NCBI RefSeq assembly: GCF_016801865.2
Contig: NC_068937.1
Location: 121,741,225-121,805,224, forward strand
DNA from: Culex pipiens pallens
Lineage: Eukaryota > Arthropoda > Insecta > Diptera > Culicidae
Direction: 5' to 3'
DNA: 64,000 nucleotides
Part shown: positions 57,891-64,000 of the stretch, piece by piece
Position numbering within the stretch: the first letter of the stretch is position 1
Layout: each line of letters opens with the position of its first letter
Notes under the pieces: generated by a model
The model's input: the letters and a program-made list of their open reading frames with translations, nothing else
What the model was told of the DNA's origin: nothing
Database searches by the model: none
Position numbers and translations under genes: made by a program

Positions 57891-60800
57891 TTCTTTGACC
57901 CAAATAATAAGCCCCGTATTTTTTTTGTTTGGCCATTAGGGTGCTCCTATCCAAAATAGGGTGGTAATAAAAATGGCACTTTTCTTCGATTTTCACAAAA
58001 AGCACATTTTTCAAAAAATCATACCTCCGGAACGGCTGAACCAATTTTAGAGCGCCACGTTTCAAAAGAAAGGTATATAGTTGGGCTTTTAAGAAAAAAA
58101 TATGTGGAGGTGCGAAAAACCTAGCTAAATATTTGAAAAGGTCCTATGAAAATTTTATTTGCTAATTTTCATTTCAAATTTCATATCTGAAAATATTTTT
58201 CCCTGATTCCTTGTCATATTTTACATAACACATCCAAAAATTCCGAATCTCCATTAACACGATTCAAATATGATTTTTTGAACATAAAAACAGTGATGAG
58301 GATGATTTTTGTAGCTCAGGTTGCTTAGGAATTGATAGTTGGGAATCAAACAGTTGAGCAACTCTCTACGAAATCGGCCGATTTCGACCATTTTTATTTT
58401 TTGTATTTTTTTATTTGACTTAAACTTTGTGGGGGCCTTCCCTATGACCAAATAAGCTATTTTGCGTCATTGGTTCACCCATACAAGTCTCCATACAATT
58501 TTGGCTGCTGTCCATACAAAAATGGTATGTAAATATTCAAACAGCTGTAACTTTTGAGTGAACTTTCTGATCAATTTGGTGTCTTCGGCAAAGTTGTAGG
58601 TATTGTTGAGGACTTTTGTGAAAAAAAATGGTAAACGGAAAAAAAAATTTGCAGATTTTTTTATCAACTTTTTTTTTACTAAAGCTCAATTTCCCAAAAT
58701 ACGTATTTTTTGATTTTCGAGATTTTTTGATATGTTTTAGGGGACAAAAATCCGCAACTTTTGAGCCATAGAGAAACATGGTCAAAAAATCTGCCGCCGA
58801 GTTATGAATTTTTGAAAAAATAGTGATTTTTGGAAAAAATCGAAGTTTTATGCAAAAACAAGTTTGACATTATTTTTAAATGCAAAATTGAATTTGCAAT
58901 CGAAAAATACAGTACAGATTTTTTGATAAAGGGCTCCGTTTTCAAGATATAGCCACCGAAAGTTTGATTTTAAGCGAAATATTTGCAGTTTTTCAATTTT
59001 TAAAAATAGTGACCATGAGTGACCATTTCTAAAAATATTTTTTTTGAAAAGTTAAGAAAATTTGCTATAAAATTGTCTAAAAGACATTGAAGATTGGACC
59101 TCTGGTTGCTGAGATACAGCGGCTTAAAGAAAAAGAAACACGAAAATTGAAGTTTTCTTAATCTCACCAAAATAACCCACCATTTTCTAATGACGATATC
59201 TCAGCAACTTATGGTCCGATTATCAATGTTAATACATGAAACATTCGTGAAATTTTCCGATCTTTTCGAAAAAAATATTTTGAAAATTTTTAAATCAAGA
59301 CTAACATTTTAAAAGGGCCAAACATTGAATATTACGCCCATTTAAAATGCTAGTCTTGATTTAAAAAAAAATCAAAATATTTTTTTCGAAAAGATCGGAA
59401 AATTTCACGAATGTTTCATGTATTAACATTGATAATCGGACCATTAGTTGCTGAGATATGGTCATTAGAAAATGGTGGGTTGTTTTGGTGAGATTAAGAA
59501 AACTTCAATTTTCGTGTTTCTTTTTCTTAAAGCGGCTCTATCTCAGCAACCCGAGGTCCAATCTTCAATGTCTCTTAGACAATTTTATAGCAAATTTTCT
59601 GAAATGGTCACTCCTGGTCAATATTTATAAAAATTCAAAAACTGCAAATATTTCGCTAAAATCAAACTTTCGGTGGCTATATCTTGAAAACGGAGCCCTT
59701 TTTCAAAAAATCTGTTTAGTACTTTTCGATTGCAAATTCAATTTTGCATTAAAAAATAATGTCAAACTTGTTTTTGCATGAAACTTCGATTTTTTCCAAA
59801 AATCACTATTTTTTCAAAAATTCATAACTCGGCGGCAGATTTTTTGACCATGTTTCTCTATGGCTCAAAAGTTGCGGATTTTTGTCCCCTAAAACATATC
59901 AAAAAATCTCGAAAATCAAAAATACGTATTTTGGGAAATTGAGTTTTAGTAAAAAAAAATTGATAAAAAAATCTGCAAATTTTTTTTTCCGCGTACCTAT
60001 TTTTTTCTCAAAAGTCCTCAACAATACCTACAACTTTGCCCAAGACACCAAATTGATCAGAAAATTCACTCAAAAGTTACAGCTGTTTGAATATTTACAT
60101 ACCATTTTTGTATAGACAGCAGCCAAAATTGTATGGAGACTTGTATGGATGAACTAATCACACAAAATAGCTTATTTGGTCATAGGGAAGGCCCCCACAA
60201 AGTTTGAGCCAAATCAAAAAATACAAATAAAATCCATTTCCGGTTTTGGTAGAGAATTGCTCAGTTGCGTCTTCCAATTACGAAAATTTTGGTCCCCAAA
60301 CATGTATAACATACTGAAATTTTCAAGTTATCGTAGTTTTAGTGAAAGAAGTAGATTTTTACCCTTTTTCGTCATTTTCCCGTTTTTGCGCGTGGCGCGT
60401 CGGAAAACCCTGTTTTTATGTTCAAAAAATCATACCTCCGAATCGTGTTAATGGATATTCACAATTTTTGGATATGTCATGTCAAATATTACAAGGAATA
60501 AGGGAAAATTATTTTCAGATATGAGCTCTTTGGTCCCGAGACCTTCAAAGCAGCAAATGAAATTTTCATAGGACCTTTTCAAATATTTAGCTAGGTTTTT
60601 CGAACCTCCACATATTTTTGTCTTAAAGGCCCAACTAAATACCTTTCTTTTGAAACGTGGCGCTCGAAAATTGGTTAAGCCGTTCCGGAGATTTTACTTT
60701 TTGAAAAATGTGCTTTTTGTGAAAATCGACGAAAAATGCCATTTTTTTACCACCCTATTTTGGATAGGAGCACCCTAATGGCCAAACAAAAAAAATACGG

Positions 60801-60893
60801 GGCTTAATATTTGGGTCAAAGAACTCCCACCTCCAAATTTGAGCCAAATCGGAGCACTTTTGATTTGGAGATTTCCTGTTTGACGTGGAATGG

Positions 60894-62620
60894 TATATTG
60901 AATATTTGTACTCAATCATTGTTCACGAATGATAAATAATGCGAATTTCTGCCACCACCGTATAGTCTCGTAGGTTATGTTTACGATGGTGACTCTACTG
61001 TAGCAGGGAAACATCGTTTCCCCACCCAAACTGTGGTCCCGGAGGAGCGGAACTTCCTCCGTTTCTATTGAGCGCAAAATGCTATTTATGCCCATCATCA
61101 TCGTCGTTCGTTATTGCGTTTCGAGTGCTGCTTGACTGTAAAGTTGGAAGTGTGAGGAAATTGACACTCCACAAAGACGGAACATAACCTCAACCTCCTT
61201 CGCCCTCTCCACAGCTTAGTGGTTTTCGGTGGAATTGGGTACTCTTCTGAAGAGTACCATTTATATTTGATTAAATTTTTAAATATAGTCAACTGATATT
61301 TCAGTTAAATTTGTAAAATATGTTGTTGACTCGAAGCAAAGTGGCGCCCTCAATTGTAAGTGCGGCTAACTTTAGTACTATTTGACGTTCATAGAAACTG
61401 TTTCGCCACAGTCGCAATGTGGTTAAATACCCTATTGATAGAATGCGCGATGGTTTCAAATTTGACTGACTGTTGGGGATTGGCGTTTTGAAAACATGTC
61501 AGAAATTGAACTGAAGGGAGAGATGGAGTGGGGGTTTAAAATTTCCGCCAAACTCCCGGCGGGATCCAGCATCGTTGCTTCTGATGTGGGGCCGCCATGT
61601 TGAATGTTGTTTGTGATGGGCACACATATGGAATGATGATGATGATGATGGAAATCGAAATGGGATATTTATTTAAGTCGAATCGGATCCTGGCTGTTTG
61701 ATTTTTGGGTTGGTGGTGGAAATGGAACACGGTTGAACGATTCGACGGTTTGCAGTGGAGCGGAAGTTCTGAGCGGAAATGAGCGTAACTTTCGTCGGTT
61801 GAGGAAGGGGTCTTATGGAGGTTTCGGTGATTGGTAGGTGAAGTTAGATGGTCCAGATGGTCAATCCGTGGCCAGGATTTAAATTACATTTCCGACAGCC
61901 AATACTGATGTGCTAAAATTGGATTTGCTCCACTGGAAATTATTCTTAAACTCATACCAAATGGATATTTTTACCGAAGTCATCATGTTTATTTATAACT
62001 ATTCGTGTAAATTTACCAGAACCACATTTAAACTGATATCGGTAGATCCGTGGTAGATATTCTTGAAATAATTCGTTAGCTATCGTTACTATCAAAAATC
62101 TACCAAATTATCGAACAAATCAATCACACTGAAAACTGTGCGTAGAAAAGTATGAAGGGACAAGATTAAGCCCTATTGTTAATTTGTTAATGAATTGTCA
62201 AAATACATCTGTAATCCAAATCACTATGTTTCATTTTTGATAACTCTCAAAATATTGAAAACACGTGCCAGTTAACTACGTTCGTTTACTGTTTTAAATT
62301 TAATCTGATGCTAATCTGAGAACAACCACAAGTCACCAATATTCATCGTGAGTTTGTATTTATTTCCAATTTTCTTAATTACGCTTCCCTCAAGATAACG
62401 ACGGCGACGCAAATAATAATCGACACAGTTCGTCCAGTTATGCGTCATCCCGTCTTCAGAGCGCGCTAATCAACCGTGACAAACGGGGATCGGCAAAGAG
62501 GGACTTTGCACCATTCGTTTCTGATGTAACATTCAAAAAAAATCATCGAAATCATCGTTTGCGCGTTCCATTTGTGCAGAAAATGCGAGTCTTCTACGAC
62601 TCATTCCAAGTGGAAATGCA
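60894..62620. other. Unassigned DNA
   Basis: Holds an (ATG)n/(GAT)n run near 61635-61650. At 62045-62110 there is a fragment similar to the MITE at 63794-63989 (TTCTTGAAATAATTCGTTAGC). No gene is supported. The stretch 62390-62540 has a mixed, exon-like composition but no frame. Confidence 0.3.
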
Positions 62621-62661
62621 TGACAGCTGTCAAGTTGCCATAATGGTGGATGCTATAAAAC
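62621..62661. promoter_or_regulatory. CCATAATGG/TATAAAA module, copy 3
   Basis: TGACAGCTGTCAAGTTG, CCATAATGG (62638-62646), then TATAAAA from 62654. Same order and spacing as copies at 7987 and 19201. Confidence 0.4.
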
Positions 62662-63309
62662 ATGCACGGTTCCAGCGTAAAACGAGTTCAACTCTCGCGT
62701 TTCGGCAAATGTCCAACAAGCGCGTTCAATGCCAACCTGGCTAATTAGCATTCAAAAGCCATTTCCTAAACAAACTCAGCCACCTTTGTGACTGAGCTGT
62801 CCCTTGGCCGTAGCGTCCGCGTCTGATTGCTAATGTTCCAATTAACGCGCCGTTGCTCTCACATACCGGAAAGAGTATCTCGAGGGAGTGTAGCGTGTCA
62901 AGGTGATGGGAATTGTAATTCAAAGAATGACAAATTTGGCGACGACGATGAAACAGGAAATCACAGCTGCAATAATGTAGAAGCTGTGCAAATTTTATTA
63001 ACTTATAACTTTTCTGACCGATTCTGTGTTTCCATAAATGACAAAACCTTCAAAAAAAATGTGTACCAACAAGATTGTCAGATTGTTTGATACTTATTCA
63101 TAAAACTCGGACATCTCATCTTGTTTTATCAATTAATGGGACATAACTTCGCATAATAAATGTAAAAATTGCGTTATATCATGAATTAAAAAAAAAATAT
63201 GTATAAAAATATGAGAATGCTTAAAATGTGAAACTTTTCATAGGCGTCCTAAGCAACGGGAAAGCAAAGCAGAAATTAATGATTTTGGATTCTTGAGTTG
63301 CATTGTTAA
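62662..63309. other. Unassigned DNA
   Basis: No gene, RNA or repeat boundary supported. Confidence 0.3.
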
Positions 63310-63790
63310 GGCCGTTCAAATATTTTTCAAAGTTTATGTCGCCCCCCCTTTCAAAATTGGTCTGAAAAATCAGGGGGCAAAAAATTGTTTTTTCAAAAAG
63401 CTTCAAAATTTCCATGAAAATTGAAGTCTAATTAACTGAAAACAATCTAAAATGCATTTTTCTGCATTGATAATCATATTTAGCATGTTTGGGCTTGTTT
63501 AAAAATTATTTGAATTTTTATGAAATTACAATGTACAGCAGCGCAAAAAAATAATTTTTAGCAAAAAATATTTTTTTTGTCAATACTTAGATATTTTGTA
63601 AACTAATGATGGCAAAACAACTGGACAGGTGTGTAATGCATTTTAAAACAATGTTTTCATTAAAATGTTGAAACCATGGCTCGTAATTTCAGATTTTATA
63701 CGTTTTTTTTTTATTTTTTTGCCCCTCCCACCCCCTCTCGACTTTGGTCAGAGTCGAGGGACATAAACTTAAAAAATATTTGCAACGGCC
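63310..63790. repeat. 481-bp MITE with GGCCGTT ends
   Basis: GGCCGTTCAAATATTTTTCAA at the left and, read from the right, GGCCGTTGCAAATATTTTTTAA, both running into AGTTTATGTC. C-rich blocks (CCCCCCTTTC, CCCCTCCCACCCCC) sit inside both ends. The flanks are TTAA-like on the left and TTTT on the right, so the target site is unclear. Confidence 0.55.
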
Positions 63791-63793
63791 TTT

Positions 63794-63989
63794 TTTGATT
63801 TTAGTTAACTTCGGTAAAATTTCTTGAAATAATTCGTTGGCTTCGAACTATCAAAAATTGATTGCGGTGGATCGCGGTGGACACATTTCTACCACAGTTT
63901 TTTGTGTGATCAATGTGGTAAATGCTTTGGTGGATTTTTGACAGTTCGATATATTTCAAGAAAATTTACCGCGGTTAACCAAAATCAAA
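63794..63989. repeat. 196-bp MITE with TTTGATTTT ends
   Basis: TTTGATTTTAGTTAAC at the left mirrors TTTGATTTTGGTTAAC read from the right, with TTTCTTGAAATA and TCAAAAAT blocks also inverted. It starts four bases after the neighbouring element. Confidence 0.55.
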
Positions 63990-64000
63990 TTAACAATGCA

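Larger units (their letters stand above)
55487..60893. mobile_element. Foldback palindrome of about 3 kb, split by an insertion
   Basis: The end CCATTCCACGTCAAACAGG (55487) is mirrored at 60893. Setting aside the insertion 55557-57884, the left arm (55487-55556 plus 57885 to about 59315) pairs almost throughout with the right arm (about 59340 to 60893), leaving a loop of only some 25 bases. One arm differs by an extra segment near 60240-60400. No transposase frame. Transcribed on either strand it would form a long hairpin RNA. Confidence 0.7.

Overview
The window reads as nuclear DNA of a dipteran, most likely a culicine mosquito of the Culex type. Coding exons are broken by short introns (about 58 to 90 bp) with GT/AG ends. 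The genes are single-copy insect orthologues (presenilin, an IR40a-like ionotropic receptor, a CYP304-like P450, PELP1, HSPBAP1, MCFD2). The AT-rich DNA between them is packed with MITEs, foldback elements, hAT-like and Tc1/mariner-like remnants and tRNA-derived SINEs. There is one 100-base run of N at 43847-43946. The organism call is inference from gene content and repeat style.

Layout. 1-17.8 kb is mostly repeats: a 2.1-kb foldback element with a perfect 8-bp target duplication, a culicine-type repeat, a nested 1.5-kb palindrome with TA ends, an hAT-like element with an 8-bp target duplication, plus one orphan first coding exon at 8329. 17.8-22.9 kb (minus strand) is an MCFD2-type EF-hand gene. 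A constant signal-peptide, Gln-rich and EF-hand-1 part is followed by five different terminal exons, each coding a complete second EF-hand in the same splice phase. 24-26.3 kb holds a 448-bp direct repeat around 1.4 kb of repeat DNA.

26.6-45 kb is gene-dense: a small secreted protein (+), PELP1/Rix1 (-), presenilin (+, divergent from PELP1), an HSPBAP1-like JmjC protein (-), an IR40a-like receptor (-), a partial acidic nuclear-type protein (-) interrupted by the gap, and the 3' exons of a CYP304-like P450 (-) whose first exon lies 5 kb upstream at 50.6-50.95 kb.

51-64 kb is again repeat territory. It is dominated by a palindromic element of about 3 kb with a very short loop. One arm of it was split by a 2.3-kb insertion carrying a broken retrocopy of the mitochondrial m-AAA protease paraplegin.

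Exon borders were set by splice consensus and checked by phase arithmetic: every multi-exon gene listed as complete sums to a whole number of codons, including all five MCFD2 isoforms. The genes do not form one pathway. Several act in the secretory route or at membranes (MCFD2 in ER export, presenilin in intramembrane proteolysis, IR40a in sensory neurons, P450 at the ER), while PELP1 is nuclear/nucleolar. The strongest candidate for an under-described system is the five-way terminal-exon array of the MCFD2-like gene.
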